Shown here one piece after another: positions 29,881 to 39,929 of a stretch of DNA of 64,000 nt. The DNA is from Acerihabitans arboris (GTDB lineage: Bacteria; Pseudomonadota; Gammaproteobacteria; Enterobacterales; Enterobacteriaceae), in assembly GCF_010131535.1 (NCBI RefSeq), contig NZ_WUBS01000008.1, forward strand, positions 1-64,000. The letters are read 5' to 3'. Positions within the stretch are counted from its first letter, which is position 1. The number at the start of each line of letters is the position of its first letter. Both the position numbers and the translations under genes were made by a program. The notes under the pieces are model-generated. The model was not told where the DNA came from and ran no database searches. It saw only the letters and a list, made by a program, of their open reading frames with translations.

Positions 29881-32800
29881 GTGAAGCGACTGCCGGGGAT
29901 ATTGCTGGCCCTCTGTGCAACCCTGATTGTCCTGGTGGCATTAGCGGTCAGTGCGTTACGCCTGGCTTTACCCCATCTGGATACTTTTCGCCCGCGTATT
30001 GTCCAAACCCTCAATGCCGCCACCGGACTGGATGTCCATGTCAGCGAAATGCACGGCAGCTGGCAATCCTTCGGCCCTACGCTTGATCTCCGCGCCATTG
30101 AATCCGTTACCGCCGATGAACAACTGCGTATCCAGCGCGTTACCGTGGCCCTGGACGTCTGGCAATCGCTGCTGCACTGGCGCTGGCAATTTCGCGACGT
30201 CACCTTTTATCGGCTGCAGCTTGATTTGAATACCACCCTGTTGGGCCGCGATCACCAGGGCAGCCCGATAAAATCCGATCAGCTTTCCAATCTGTTTTTA
30301 CATCAGTTCGACCACTTTATCCTGCGCGATAGCGAACTCTCTTTCCTAACGCCCTCAGGCGATCGCACCACGCTCTCGGTGCCGCAGCTGACCTGGCTCA
30401 ACTCCCCGCAGCGCCACCGGGCGGAAGGGCAGATTGCCCTGTCCAACGTCGATGTGCAGCAGGGCGCCCTCCAACTGCGGATGGACCTGCATGACGAAAA
30501 CGGACTGCTGGACAACGGCAAGATTTATCTGCAGGCGGATAACATCAATCTCAAGCCGTGGTTCAGCCAGTGGGCGCAAAGCCAGACCGGCCTGCAGCAG
30601 GCCGACTTCAGCCTGGCCGCCTGGCTCAGCCTGGATCATGGCGATATTACCGGCGGCGACGTCTTTTTCAGCCAGGGGACGGCCAACTGGCAGGAAGGGG
30701 GCCTGGACCATCGGCTGGACGTGGCAAAACTGGCGCTGCGCCTAAGCAAACAAGGCGACGGATGGCAATTGGACGTGCCGTTGCTGAACATCGCCACCAA
30801 TGGTGAATCCTGGGCGCCCGGCGCGCTTTCCCTGTTCTGGCTGCCGGAAAAAAATCATCTTTTCACCCCCGATCGGGCGGGAGAAATCCGCCTGCGGGCG
30901 AAAAACATCGAGCTTCAGCGGTTTAGCCCCTTCCTGCCGCTGATCTCATTTATTACTCCCAACCTGCGCGCCCGTTGGCAGGATTTGCAGCCCAAGGGCG
31001 TCTTGTCGACCCTGGCGCTGGATATTCCGCTCAATAATCCGGAAAAAATTCGTTTTCAGGGCAACTGGCGCGATCTCAGCTGGCAACAATGGCAACTGCT
31101 GCCGGGCGCGGACCACGTGGGCGGTTCGATCGCCGGTACGCTTGCCGCCGGCAGGTTAAACCTGGCGCTGGATAACAGCACCTTGCCCTATAAGGATATG
31201 TTCCGCGCGCCGTTGGACGTGCAGCGGGCCAGGGTGACCCTGGACTGGCAAAATGACCAGCAGGGACTGAAGCTGTGGGGCAAGAATATCGATCTGCGGG
31301 CCGCTTCGCTCTGGGCGACCGGCGACTTTTATTTTCATAAGCCGGTCAACGGCGAGCCGTGGTTGGATATTTTATCCGGCCTGCGCCTATACGACGCCGC
31401 CCAGGCCTGGCGCTATTTCCCCGAGCCGTTGATGGGCACCCATCTGGTGAATTACCTGACCGGCGCGTTAAAAGGCGGCCAGGTGGATAACGCCACGCTG
31501 GTGTTTGCCGGTAATCCCAAACAATTTCCGTTTAAACATAACGACGGACAATTTGAAGTACTGGTGCCGCTGCGCCATGCCGATTATGAGTTTGAGCCCG
31601 GCTGGCCGCACCTGACCGACCTGGCCATCGACCTGGACTTCCTCAACGACGGGCTGTTTATGCGCGCGCCGCAGACCAAGCTGGGCGAGGCCACCGGCAG
31701 CAATATCGTGGCGGCCATCCCCGATTATTCCAAACAGCTGCTGCTGGTGGATGCGGACGTCAACGGGTCGGGCCCGGCCATCGGCGCGTATTTTGACCAG
31801 ACTCCGCTGCAAAAATCCCTCGGCTCGGCCTTGGAGGAGCTGCAGGTCGGCGGCGATGTTAGTGGGGACTTACATCTCTCCATACCCCTTAACGGCCAGC
31901 CGGTCACCGCGTCGGGCAAGGTGGATTTGGCGAAAAACACCCTGCTGATCAAGCCGCTGGGCGCCACCATGAAAGATCTGAGCGGCCAGTTCCGCTACAA
32001 CGACGGCAACCTGGACAGCGATATGCTGTCGGCGCAGTGGCTGGGGCAGCCGGTGGAGGTGCGCTTCACGACCCGGGAGCAGGCAAAAGGCTTTGATATC
32101 AAAGTCGATATGCAAGGGGATTGGGCGGTTAACCACCTGTCCGGCCTGCCGGAACCCATGGCGAAATCCTTGGGTGGACATGCCTCCTGGCAGAGCGTTA
32201 TCGCGGTCACCCTGCCGCTGAAAGGCAAACCCGTTTACACCGTGGATGTCACCGCCGATCTGAAAAATGTGAGCAGTCACTTACCCGCTCCGCTTGATAA
32301 GGCGGCCGGGCAGGCGTTTCCATTAACCGTCAAGGCCCAGGGCGGCCTATCGGGCTTTACCCTGAGCGGCCATGCCGGCAAGAATAATGCCTTCAACAGC
32401 GAATGGCAGTTGGGTAAACAGGTTTCGCTTACGCGCGGCGCATGGGCCGACGATAACGCCAAAATACCGCCGCTGCCGCCCGGGAAGAGCCTGACGCTGA
32501 ATTTACCGGCGCTGGACGGCGAGAAGTGGCTGGCGCTGATGACGCCGCAGTCCCGCTCGGCGGGCAAGGCGGTGGCCAGCCGGTTCCGTTTCCCGGACGC
32601 GCTGACGCTGAATACCCCGGCATTAACCCTGGGCGGCCAGCAGTGGCACGCGCTGTCGTTGACCCGCAGCAATACCCTGGGCGGCAGCGCCATTGAAGCG
32701 CGCGGTAAGGAAATCGACGGCAAGCTGGCTATTGCGAACCAGGGGCCATGGCGGGCGGATATCCGTTATCTTTATTACAACCCGCTGTGGCCGAAGACCG

Positions 32801-33696
32801 GCGGCGACGCCAACCCGGATACGCTGTTCCAGGACGACGACCCGGACCTGAACTTCAGCGATTGGCCGGCGGTGCAGCTGCGTTGCCAGGAATGCTGGCT
32901 GTTGGGGCAAAACCTGGGCCGGGTCGAGGCGGACGTCGCGCCGCAGAAAAATACGCTGGCGCTGAGCCATGGCCTGGTGGATACCGGCAAGTCGCGCCTG
33001 ACGCTTGAAGGGGGATGGTCGCGCACCGGCCGGCAAAACCTGACGTCGGTCAAAGGCAAGCTGAGCGGAAAAAATATCGGCGAAGCGGCGGATTATATCG
33101 GCATCGACACCCCGCTGCGCGAGGCGCCGTTTAATCTTGACTACGATCTGCACTGGCAGTCGGCGCCCTGGGCGCCCGACATCGCCAGCCTGAACGGCGT
33201 GCTGCACACCAATCTGGGCAAAGGGAAAATTGACGATATCAGCAGCGGCCAGGCGGGCCGGTTATTACGCCTGGTGAGTTTCGATGCGCTGCTGCGCAAG
33301 CTCCAGTTCGATTTCCGCGACACGTTCGGTAAAGGTTTCTATTTTGACTCGATAACAGGCACCGCCTGGATCAAGGATGGCGTGCTGCATACCAATGATT
33401 CGCTGGTGGACGGGCTGGAGGCGGATATCGCCATGAGCGGCCAGGTTGATTTCAAGGCGCAGCAGATTGATATGGAAGCGGTGATTGCGCCGGAAATTTC
33501 CGCCACCGTCGGGGTTGCCGCCGCTTTCGCCATTAACCCGGTGGTCGGCGCCGCGGTTTTTGCCGCCAGTAAGGTTCTGGCGCCGCTGTGGAACAAAATC
33601 TCGGTGATCCGTTATCACATCTCCGGCAGCCTGGAACAGCCCAAAATCGATGAAGTCCTGCGCCAGCCGCGCGCGCCGGCCGGGAAAGGTAAATAA
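29881..33696 (+). CDS. yhdP: AsmA-like phospholipid transport protein YhdP
   Basis: A 1271-residue inner-membrane-anchored periplasmic protein (N-terminal helix at about residues 5-27) of the AsmA/TamB-like group that helps carry phospholipids to the outer membrane. E. coli YhdP has 1266 residues. The C-terminal DUF3971/AsmA-like part is recognised by the VGVAAAFAINPVVGAAVF segment near residue 1210. Translation starts at GTG, with AAGGAG about 7 bases upstream. It is downstream of rng as in E. coli, with tldD following. Confidence 0.95.
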   Translation: MKRLPGILLALCATLIVLVALAVSALRLALPHLDTFRPRIVQTLNAATGLDVHVSEMHGSWQSFGPTLDLRAIESVTADEQLRIQRVTVALDVWQSLLHWRWQFRDVTFYRLQLDLNTTLLGRDHQGSPIKSDQLSNLFLHQFDHFILRDSELSFLTPSGDRTTLSVPQLTWLNSPQRHRAEGQIALSNVDVQQGALQLRMDLHDENGLLDNGKIYLQADNINLKPWFSQWAQSQTGLQQADFSLAAWLSLDHGDITGGDVFFSQGTANWQEGGLDHRLDVAKLALRLSKQGDGWQLDVPLLNIATNGESWAPGALSLFWLPEKNHLFTPDRAGEIRLRAKNIELQRFSPFLPLISFITPNLRARWQDLQPKGVLSTLALDIPLNNPEKIRFQGNWRDLSWQQWQLLPGADHVGGSIAGTLAAGRLNLALDNSTLPYKDMFRAPLDVQRARVTLDWQNDQQGLKLWGKNIDLRAASLWATGDFYFHKPVNGEPWLDILSGLRLYDAAQAWRYFPEPLMGTHLVNYLTGALKGGQVDNATLVFAGNPKQFPFKHNDGQFEVLVPLRHADYEFEPGWPHLTDLAIDLDFLNDGLFMRAPQTKLGEATGSNIVAAIPDYSKQLLLVDADVNGSGPAIGAYFDQTPLQKSLGSALEELQVGGDVSGDLHLSIPLNGQPVTASGKVDLAKNTLLIKPLGATMKDLSGQFRYNDGNLDSDMLSAQWLGQPVEVRFTTREQAKGFDIKVDMQGDWAVNHLSGLPEPMAKSLGGHASWQSVIAVTLPLKGKPVYTVDVTADLKNVSSHLPAPLDKAAGQAFPLTVKAQGGLSGFTLSGHAGKNNAFNSEWQLGKQVSLTRGAWADDNAKIPPLPPGKSLTLNLPALDGEKWLALMTPQSRSAGKAVASRFRFPDALTLNTPALTLGGQQWHALSLTRSNTLGGSAIEARGKEIDGKLAIANQGPWRADIRYLYYNPLWPKTGGDANPDTLFQDDDPDLNFSDWPAVQLRCQECWLLGQNLGRVEADVAPQKNTLALSHGLVDTGKSRLTLEGGWSRTGRQNLTSVKGKLSGKNIGEAADYIGIDTPLREAPFNLDYDLHWQSAPWAPDIASLNGVLHTNLGKGKIDDISSGQAGRLLRLVSFDALLRKLQFDFRDTFGKGFYFDSITGTAWIKDGVLHTNDSLVDGLEADIAMSGQVDFKAQQIDMEAVIAPEISATVGVAAAFAINPVVGAAVFAASKVLAPLWNKISVIRYHISGSLEQPKIDEVLRQPRAPAGKGK

Positions 33697-33819
33697 TCAG
33701 CGCTAATTTGACGGCGGCGCTTAATTGCCGCAGTCTATAAATATGGCTATACCGATTGTTAGCAAGTTTATTATTCCAGCCGTTGCTGGCCAATCCATCA
33801 TAAACCAGAGTGAAAACCT

Positions 33820-35265
33820 ATGAGCCTGACTTTTGTCAGTGAGCAATTACTCGCGGCCAACAACCTGAGTCACGAAGACCTCTTTTCCCTGTTGGGCCAG
33901 ATGACCGAGCGCCGTCTGGATTATGCCGATCTCTATTTCCAATCCAGTTACCATGAGTCCTGGGTCATCGAAGACGGCATCATCAAAGATGGATCCTATA
34001 ACATTGACCAGGGTGTCGGCGTACGCGCGGTCAGCGGTGAAAAAACCGGTTTTGCTTATGCCGACCAGTTGACCCTCAATGCCTTGCAGCTGAGCGTGAA
34101 CGCGGCGCGCAGCATTGTCAGCGAGCAGGGCAGCGGCCGGGCGCATACCCTGGGCGAAGTGAGTTATAAATCCCTGTATCCGCTGCTTGATCCGCTCAAC
34201 AGCCTGCCGCGCGAAGAAAAAATCGCTTTATTGCACCGGGTCGATAAAGTGGCGCGCGCCGCCGACCCGCGGGTGCAGGAAGTGAACGCCAGCCTGTCCG
34301 GCGTTTATGAGCAGGTGCTGGTGGCCGCCAGCGACGGTACCCTGGCGGCGGATGTGCGCCCGCTGGTGCGTCTGTCCATCAGCGTCCAGGTCGAGCAGGA
34401 CGGCAAGCGCGAGCGCGGCTCCAGCGGCGGCGGCGGCCGTTTCGGATATGACTTTTTCTTAGCCGTCGTCGACGGCGACGTGCGCGCCGACAGCTGGGCG
34501 CGCGAAGCGGTGCGCATGGCATTGGTTAACCTGTCCGCCGTGGCGGCGCCGGCCGGCGCCATGCCGGTGGTGCTGGGCGCCGGCTGGCCTGGCGTACTGC
34601 TGCATGAAGCGGTGGGCCATGGCCTGGAAGGCGATTTTAACCGCCGCGGCAGTTCCGTGTTCAGCGGCCAGATGGGCCAACTGGTGGCGTCTCCGTTATG
34701 TACCGTGGTTGACGACGGCACGCTGGCCGGTCTGCGCGGATCGCTGTCCATCGATGACGAAGGGGTGCCGGGGCAATATAACATGCTGATCGAAAACGGC
34801 ATCCTCAAAGGCTACATGCAGGACAAACTGAATGCGCGGTTGATGGGCGTGGCGCCCACCGGCAACGGACGGCGTGAATCCTATGCCCATCTGCCGATGC
34901 CGCGCATGACCAATACCTATATGCTGGCCGGCCGGTCCACTCCCGAGGAGATTATCGCCAGCGTGGAATATGGCCTGTATGCGCCGAATTTTGGCGGCGG
35001 CCAGGTGGATATTACCTCCGGTAAGTTTGTCTTCTCCACGTCCGAGGCCTACCTGATCGAAAAAGGCCGGGTAACCGGCGCGGTCAAAGGCGCGACCCTT
35101 ATCGGCTCCGGCATCGAGGCGATGCAGCAGATCTCCATGGTCGGCAACGATCTGGCGCTGGATAAAGGTGTCGGCGTTTGCGGCAAGGAAGGGCAGAGCG
35201 TGCCGGTCGGCGTCGGCCAGCCCACGCTTAAGCTCGACAATCTCACCGTCGGCGGCACCGCCTGA
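33820..35265 (+). CDS. tldD: metalloprotease TldD
   Basis: A 481-residue subunit of the TldD-TldE (PmbA) protease that matures microcin B17 and degrades CcdA. The zinc-binding [12 protein letters not shown] motif lies near residue 262. Its partner gene pmbA lies at 51434. Length equals E. coli TldD. Confidence 0.97.
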   Translation: MSLTFVSEQLLAANNLSHEDLFSLLGQMTERRLDYADLYFQSSYHESWVIEDGIIKDGSYNIDQGVGVRAVSGEKTGFAYADQLTLNALQLSVNAARSIVSEQGSGRAHTLGEVSYKSLYPLLDPLNSLPREEKIALLHRVDKVARAADPRVQEVNASLSGVYEQVLVAASDGTLAADVRPLVRLSISVQVEQDGKRERGSSGGGGRFGYDFFLAVVDGDVRADSWAREAVRMALVNLSAVAAPAGAMPVVLGAGWPGVLLHEAVGHGLEGDFNRRGSSVFSGQMGQLVASPLCTVVDDGTLAGLRGSLSIDDEGVPGQYNMLIENGILKGYMQDKLNARLMGVAPTGNGRRESYAHLPMPRMTNTYMLAGRSTPEEIIASVEYGLYAPNFGGGQVDITSGKFVFSTSEAYLIEKGRVTGAVKGATLIGSGIEAMQQISMVGNDLALDKGVGVCGKEGQSVPVGVGQPTLKLDNLTVGGTA

Positions 35266-35284
35266 CATCTACCGCGATGGCTAG

Positions 35285-35320
35285 GCCCCAGCGGCGTTTT
35301 CACGCCGGTGGGGCTTTTTT
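35285..35320 (+). terminator. rho-independent terminator after tldD
   Basis: GCCCCA-CGGCGT pairs with ACGCCG-TGGGGC around a TTTC loop, followed by six T residues, 20 bases after the tldD stop. It separates tldD from the convergent aaeR. Confidence 0.92.
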
Positions 35321-35354
35321 ATGCCGGCATAGGGGCGCGAAGCGCTTTTGGCCG

Positions 35355-36281
35355 TCAGAACATGGTGTCTTGCCGGAATGCCTGATAGACCGCCGTAACA
35401 TTGTTAAAGTACTCGTGCAGGGAATTAATGCACACCTGCACCTTCAGCGGTAATTTATCCTTTTGCGTATAGACCGCATAGACCGGGCGGGGATCGGACA
35501 GATAGCGATTGAATAATATCTCCACGTTGCCCTGTTTGATCTCATCCAGCACCCACATGATCGGCACATAGGCGATGCCGGCGCCGGCGGTCAGCCAGCG
35601 GATCAGCGTCTGCGAGTCATTGGTGGCGAAGCGGCCCTGGGGCGCCAGATGCAGGGTAATGCCCTCCGGGGCCACCAGCTCGAATTCGCTGTCCGGCCTG
35701 ACGTCATACTCCAGCCAGGAAAAATTAACCATGTCACTGGGCTTTTCCGGCGTGCCTTGGGCGGCCAGGTAACTCTTGGCCGCGCATACCACCATCGGCA
35801 TGGCGCCCAGACGCCGGGAGAACAGGCTCGAATCCTGCAACGCGCCCACCCTCACCACCAGATCCAATCCGTCGGCAATCAAATCCGGCGCCGGGATGCC
35901 GGTCACCAGGTTGACCGACAGTCCTGGATACTCCTTAAGCATATCGGCGGTAATGGTCGCCAGCACGTTATGGGCCATGGTGGACGAACTGCCGACGCGC
36001 AGCGTGCCGATGGGGGTGTTGTTAAAGGCGTACAGCTGCTCGTGTACCTCCTGGAACTCCTGCAGCATGCGCCGGCAGCCCTGGTAATAAATCTTGCCGG
36101 CCTCGGTCAGGCCCAGGCTGCGTGTACTGCGGTTGAGCAGCTTCACCTGTAGCGCGTTTTCCAGTTTCGCCACGGTCTGGCTGATGGAGGAAACGCTCAT
36201 CTGCAGCTGCCGCGCGGCGGAGGTAAATGAACCGCCTTCCACCACTTTGGCGAAAACCATCATGCGTTTAAGTCTTTCCAT
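35355..36281 (-). CDS. aaeR: LysR-type regulator AaeR
   Basis: A 308-residue LysR-family protein: winged helix-turn-helix at residues 1-60 (FTSAARQLQMSVSSISQTVAKLE), effector-binding domain from about 90. It is divergent from aaeXAB, the arrangement in E. coli, where AaeR activates the efflux genes in response to aromatic carboxylic acids such as p-hydroxybenzoate. Confidence 0.92.
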   Translation of the reverse strand: MERLKRMMVFAKVVEGGSFTSAARQLQMSVSSISQTVAKLENALQVKLLNRSTRSLGLTEAGKIYYQGCRRMLQEFQEVHEQLYAFNNTPIGTLRVGSSSTMAHNVLATITADMLKEYPGLSVNLVTGIPAPDLIADGLDLVVRVGALQDSSLFSRRLGAMPMVVCAAKSYLAAQGTPEKPSDMVNFSWLEYDVRPDSEFELVAPEGITLHLAPQGRFATNDSQTLIRWLTAGAGIAYVPIMWVLDEIKQGNVEILFNRYLSDPRPVYAVYTQKDKLPLKVQVCINSLHEYFNNVTAVYQAFRQDTMF

Positions 36282-36627
36282 TGTTAACTCTGAGTGAAAA
36301 GTGATTTAGATCACATAATATTGAAAATGTCAGTCGGTAAGGGCTACTATATCCCAGTCGGTTCATCAGATCGCGCGTCATCACCTCTGTTTCTCATCCG
36401 CTATTATTGCTTTGAAATAAACAGTAACATTATGGGTGCATCTTCGCCAATCTGCCTTAGGCGTTTTATCCGCCGGGTATATCCATCGGTCACCTTCCTG
36501 AGTTCTATACTTAGCTCGCGCCCTGGCCCGCGTCCGCTGCCTGTGGCTGCGGGGATGATTGCCGCGGCAGGCGGAGCGTGGCCCGGATCGCCGGCACTAG
36601 TCCAAGGGAAAAGGTAAGGAAAAAATA
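36282..36627. promoter_or_regulatory. aaeR-aaeX divergent control region
   Basis: A 346-base gap holding the promoters of aaeR and aaeXAB. A CRP-like site lies next to aaeR (listed separately). I could not settle on one AaeR box or -10 element by eye. Confidence 0.5.
36300..36315. promoter_or_regulatory. candidate CRP-binding site
   Basis: AGTGATTTAGATCACA differs from the ideal TGTGATCTAGATCACA at two positions and keeps both GTGA/TCAC half-sites with the 6-base spacer. Being 19 bases before the aaeR ATG, it may repress or tune aaeR. Confidence 0.65.
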
Positions 36628-36831
36628 ATGAGTTTGCTCCCGGTTATGGTGATATTCGGCCTGTCGTTTCCCCCGGTTTTTTTTGAGCTGCTGGTGTCGA
36701 TGGTAATGTTCCTGCTGCTGCGCCGGCTACTGCAGCCGACCGGTATTTATGATTTTGTGTGGCATCCGGCGTTGTTTAATACCGCGATGTATTGCTGCGT
36801 GTTTTATTTGATTTCGTGTCTTTTCGTTTGA
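36628..36831 (+). CDS. aaeX: efflux system small membrane protein AaeX
   Basis: A 67-residue protein with two membrane helices (about residues 5-28 and 47-66), equal in length to E. coli AaeX. Function unknown beyond its linkage to the AaeAB pump. AAGGAAAA precedes the ATG. Confidence 0.93.
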   Translation: MSLLPVMVIFGLSFPPVFFELLVSMVMFLLLRRLLQPTGIYDFVWHPALFNTAMYCCVFYLISCLFV

Positions 36832-36838
36832 GGTCGCT

Positions 36839-37771
36839 GTGAAAACTGTCGTAACAAAAATAATCAGGATCGCGATTACTCTGATATTGGTATTGATTGC
36901 CGCCATCGCTATCTTCCGGGCATGGACGTTCTATACCGAATCGCCCTGGACGCGGGATGCCAAATTTACCGCCGACGTCGTGGCGATATCGCCCGATGTC
37001 AGCGGTCTGCTCACCGAGGTGCGGGTCGGCGATAACCAGCTGGTGGAGCAGGGACAGGTACTGTTTGTCGTCGATCGGCCGCGCTATCAGCAGGCGCTGG
37101 ACGAGGCGCAGGCCGATGTTGATTATTACCAGGCCCTGGCGGCCGAAAAGCGGCGCGAGGCGGGACGCCGGCTGCGGCTGGGCACCAGCGCCATGTCGCA
37201 GGAAGCCATCGACCAGTCCAGCAGTGATTTGACCACCGTCGGCCATCAGCTGGCCAAGGCGGTCGCGGTCAGGGATTTGGCGAAAATTGACCTGGAGCGC
37301 ACCACCGTGCGTGCGCCCGCCGAAGGCTGGATCACCAACCTGAATGTCCACGCCGGTGAGTTCATTACCCGGGGCACGGTGTCGGTGGCGCTGGTCAAAC
37401 GCAACTCGTTCTACCTGCTGGCCTATATGGAAGAGACCAAACTGGAAAAGGTGCGCCCGGGCTATCGTGTCGAAATCACGCCGCTGGGCAGTAACCGGGT
37501 GCTCTATGGCACGGTGGACAGCATTTCCGCCGGGGTGACCAACAGCAGCAGTTCGGTGGACGCCAAAGGCATGGCGACCGTCGATTCCAATCTGGAATGG
37601 GTGCGCCTGGCGCAGCGGGTACCGGTGAAAATCCGCCTCGACGCGCAGCAAGGGGATCTTTATCCGGCCGGCACCACCGCCACGGTGGTGATCACCGGCA
37701 CGACAGATCGCGACAGGCGTGAACTTTCGCCCATGATGAAGCTGATACATCGCCTGCGCGAGTTTGGCTAA
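36839..37771 (+). CDS. aaeA: p-hydroxybenzoic acid efflux membrane-fusion subunit AaeA
   Basis: A 310-residue HlyD-type membrane-fusion protein. It has an N-terminal membrane helix (about residues 8-28), a lipoyl-like segment ([20 protein letters not shown]), a helical hairpin (about 85-135) and a beta-barrel. It works with AaeB to export aromatic carboxylic acids. It starts at GTG with a GAGG box, 7 bases after aaeX. Confidence 0.95.
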   Translation: MKTVVTKIIRIAITLILVLIAAIAIFRAWTFYTESPWTRDAKFTADVVAISPDVSGLLTEVRVGDNQLVEQGQVLFVVDRPRYQQALDEAQADVDYYQALAAEKRREAGRRLRLGTSAMSQEAIDQSSSDLTTVGHQLAKAVAVRDLAKIDLERTTVRAPAEGWITNLNVHAGEFITRGTVSVALVKRNSFYLLAYMEETKLEKVRPGYRVEITPLGSNRVLYGTVDSISAGVTNSSSSVDAKGMATVDSNLEWVRLAQRVPVKIRLDAQQGDLYPAGTTATVVITGTTDRDRRELSPMMKLIHRLREFG

Positions 37772-37786
37772 GCGGATGGCACACTA

Positions 37787-39754
37787 ATGCTGCAATTACT
37801 TGCGCCCATTTTTTTCCGCTGCCGTTTTGCGGTCAAGCTTACCTTTGCCATCCTGCTGGCGCTGTTCCTGGGCTTTCATTTCCAGCTGGAAACGCCGCGC
37901 TGGTCGGTGCTGACCGCCGCCATCGTGGCCGCCGGACCGGCCTTTGCCGCCGGCGGCGAGCCGTTTGCCGGCGCCATCCGCCATCGCGGCATGCTGCGTA
38001 TCGTCGGCACCTTTATCGGCTGTATCGGCGCGCTGGTGATCATTACCCTGACCATCCGCGCTCCGGTGGTGATGCTGCTGTTAAGCTGCATATGGGCCGG
38101 CGGCTGCATGTGGATTTCCACGCTGGTGCGGGTGCAGAATTCCTATGCCCTCGGCCTGGCCGGCTACACCGCGCTGATCATTATCGTCAGTATCCAAAGC
38201 CAGCCCCAGGTCACGCCGCAGTTTGCCGTCGAGCGCTGCAGCGAGATCGTGCTGGGCATCGTTTGCGCCATCCTGGCGGATATCCTGTTTTCGCCCCGCT
38301 CGATCAAACAGGATATCGACCGCGCGGTGGATTCGTTGCTGTTAAGCCAGTACCGTCTGCTGATGCTGTGCATTAACAACGCGACGAAAGAAGAGGTCGA
38401 TAAATCCTGGGGCGATCTGGTGAAATTTACCACCGCCCTGGACGGCATGCGCGGCAACCTGATGATGGAATCCTCCCGCTGGCAGCGCTGCAGCCGGCGC
38501 CTGCGGGCCATTAATACCCTGTCGCTGACCCTGATTACCCAGGCTTGCGAAGCCTATCTGATCCTGCTGGTGCGCCCCGGGTTTATCCAACCGCACCTGC
38601 TGCGGCTGCTAAACGAACCGGTGGAGACCGTCGGGGATATCCATAAACGCATGAAGATGATGCGCCAGGTGATTGCCGCCACGCCCGCCAGGGATACCCC
38701 GCAGGTCCTCTATACCTGGGTGGGCGCGGCAACCCGTTTTTTGCTGTTGTCGAAAGGGGTTAAGAACAATACGCGCATCAGTAAAATCGAGGAGCAGGTG
38801 CTTATCGATCAGGTGGCGGTTACCGCGCCTTCGGCCGAACGCCATCATGCGATGATCAACGGGCTGCGCACCGGCGTCGCCACCGCGCTGGGCTGCCTGT
38901 TCTGGTTATGGACCGGCTGGACCTCCGGCAGCAGCTGCATGGTGATGATCGCGGTGGTAACGTCGCTGGCCATGCGTTTGCCCAATCCCTGGATGGTGTG
39001 CAAGGACTTTATGATCGGCATGTCGGCGGCGCTGCCCATCGGCGCGCTCTATTATATGGTTATCATGCCTTCTACCCAGCAAAGCATGCTGTTGCTGTGC
39101 ATCGCGCTGGGGGTACTGGCGTTTATCATCGGCATCGAGGTACAAAAACGGCGCCTCGGCACCCTGGGCACCCTGGCGGGTACCATTAACGTCCTGGTGC
39201 TGGCCAATCCCATGAGCTTTTCCATTAATACCTTTCTCGACAGCGCCATCGGCCAGATCATCGGCTGCGGCCTGGCGACCCTGGTGATCCTGCTGATTCG
39301 CGACGGTTCCAAGGCGCGCATCGGCCGGGTGTTGCTGAACCGGTTTGTGTATGCCGCGGTATCGGCGCTGTCCATCAATAAGGCCCGGCGCCAGGAGAAC
39401 CATTTGCCGGCGCTTTACCAGCAGCTGTTCCAGCTGTTGACGCTGTTTCCGGCGGACATCGCCAAATACCGGTTGGCGTTGACGCTGATCATCACCCACC
39501 AGCGCCTGCGCCTGGCCGATATTCCCGCCAATGCCGATCTCTCGGCCTACCACCGCCAGATCCGCGCCACCGCCGACCGGGTACTGGTCGCCCGTAACGA
39601 AATCCGCCGTCGGGAACATTTCGACCGGTTATTGGCGGAATTGCGTATTTATCATGACAAGCTGATTCACTACCAGGCCACGCCCGATATCACCGAGTCC
39701 GTGCAGCGCCTGACCGACACCCTGTTCCGCTATCGCCACGCCTTAAGCGATTAA
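37787..39754 (+). CDS. aaeB: p-hydroxybenzoic acid efflux pump subunit AaeB
   Basis: A 655-residue inner-membrane transporter of the aromatic acid exporter (ArAE) family: two blocks of about six membrane helices (residues about 15-165 and 355-510) separated by a cytoplasmic helical region, and a C-terminal soluble part. Same length and order as E. coli AaeB. It is the last gene of aaeXAB. Confidence 0.95.
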   Translation: MLQLLAPIFFRCRFAVKLTFAILLALFLGFHFQLETPRWSVLTAAIVAAGPAFAAGGEPFAGAIRHRGMLRIVGTFIGCIGALVIITLTIRAPVVMLLLSCIWAGGCMWISTLVRVQNSYALGLAGYTALIIIVSIQSQPQVTPQFAVERCSEIVLGIVCAILADILFSPRSIKQDIDRAVDSLLLSQYRLLMLCINNATKEEVDKSWGDLVKFTTALDGMRGNLMMESSRWQRCSRRLRAINTLSLTLITQACEAYLILLVRPGFIQPHLLRLLNEPVETVGDIHKRMKMMRQVIAATPARDTPQVLYTWVGAATRFLLLSKGVKNNTRISKIEEQVLIDQVAVTAPSAERHHAMINGLRTGVATALGCLFWLWTGWTSGSSCMVMIAVVTSLAMRLPNPWMVCKDFMIGMSAALPIGALYYMVIMPSTQQSMLLLCIALGVLAFIIGIEVQKRRLGTLGTLAGTINVLVLANPMSFSINTFLDSAIGQIIGCGLATLVILLIRDGSKARIGRVLLNRFVYAAVSALSINKARRQENHLPALYQQLFQLLTLFPADIAKYRLALTLIITHQRLRLADIPANADLSAYHRQIRATADRVLVARNEIRRREHFDRLLAELRIYHDKLIHYQATPDITESVQRLTDTLFRYRHALSD

Positions 39755-39929
39755 CCCGCGGGACGGATTTCCCCGTCCCCGGCCGCCCCATCCCCGGCGC
39801 AGCAACTATACTTAATCCATATTTCTTATGCCTGGGCGCGTCCGGGAGCCGGAAACCGCGCCGTCGGGGTATGATGCCGATACACGCACGCCTTCCCGCC
39901 GGGGGAAGGAATACAATGGGAGGGTAACA

